Shown one piece after another: positions 5,417 to 5,463 of a stretch of DNA of 5,463 bases; position 1 is the first letter of the stretch, and every line of letters starts with the position of its first letter. Made by a program: the position numbers and the translations under genes. The notes below the pieces were generated by a model. The model saw nothing but the letters and a program-made list of their open reading frames with translations. It did not search any database and was not told the origin of the DNA. Origin of the DNA: Nanobdellota archaeon (GTDB taxonomy: Archaea; Nanobdellota; Nanobdellia; Woesearchaeales; GW2011-AR15); NCBI GenBank assembly GCA_018815145.1, contig JAHIYL010000098.1, positions 1 through 5,463 of the forward strand, read 5' to 3'.

Positions 5417-5463
5417 ATGGCATTTATACGAAAAATCAAAAAATCAAGCGGAACATATCTTGC
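5417..5463 (+). mobile_element. Start of an insertion-sequence transposase (cut by window edge)
   Basis: The ATG ORF begins MAFIRKIKKSSGTYLA and runs off the window. A basic M-(A)-[FY]-I-R-K-x-K-x-x-x-G-x-Y start is typical of DDE transposases of the IS4/IS1634 type common in archaeal genomes. These residues form the lead-in to a strand-rich domain that usually continues with a Glu/Tyr-rich VESYRxxGKVKQR-like stretch. Only 15 complete codons are visible, so family, completeness and the catalytic residues cannot be judged. The left terminal inverted repeat would be expected within roughly the preceding 100-200 bp, but I cannot define it without the other end. Confidence 0.65.

Noticed and set aside
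1..5463. tRNA, rRNA, CRISPR array or replication origin
   Set aside because: I saw no cloverleaf-forming sequence, no regularly spaced repeats and no origin-box clusters on either strand.

Overview
The window looks archaeal. It holds an Nre-family DNA repair protein with an N-terminal zinc motif and a C-terminal PCNA-binding peptide, a family found in archaea. It also shows archaeal TATA boxes about 26-28 bp from the start codons and almost no Shine-Dalgarno sequences, which suggests mostly leaderless mRNAs. The DNA is AT-rich. A DPANN-type or other AT-rich uncultured archaeon is my guess; nothing here fixes the phylum.

Layout, left to right. Positions 1-98 hold a perfect hairpin at the window edge, a short GTT-type repeat and a T-tract terminator (minus strand). 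Positions 99-2447 (minus) encode a 782-residue protein that I read as an unknown helical N-terminal half fused to a diverged EgtD-like (histidine-specific type) SAM methyltransferase. Positions 2448-2650 hold a nearly symmetric TATA box that sits 26.5 bp from a start codon on each strand, plus one or two tiny plus-strand ORFs that end before a T-tract. Positions 2651-2986 (minus) are the C-terminal half of a second, apparently unrelated class I methyltransferase-like protein without a start. Positions 3002-3424 (plus) encode a small membrane protein with only a poor GTG start. The broken methyltransferase and the membrane gene face away from each other across about 15 bp, which could be a deletion junction. 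Positions 3425-4618 (minus) are nreA, convergent with the membrane gene with no base between the two stop codons. Positions 4670-5200 (minus) are a complete family I inorganic pyrophosphatase (ppa). From 5417 (plus) the first 15 codons of an IS transposase run off the right edge.

The right half (ppa, nreA) is housekeeping: pyrophosphate removal and PCNA-linked DNA repair. Each gene has its own TATA box, although read-through from ppa into nreA is possible. The left half looks accessory: an uncharacterised methyltransferase fusion, a gene remnant, tiny ORFs and, beyond ppa, an insertion sequence. The most interesting items are the methyltransferase fusion with its symmetric divergent promoter, and the nreA end, where the PCNA-binding motif is encoded by a palindrome that could also act as a two-way terminator. 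All family assignments come from reading motifs, not from database searches.
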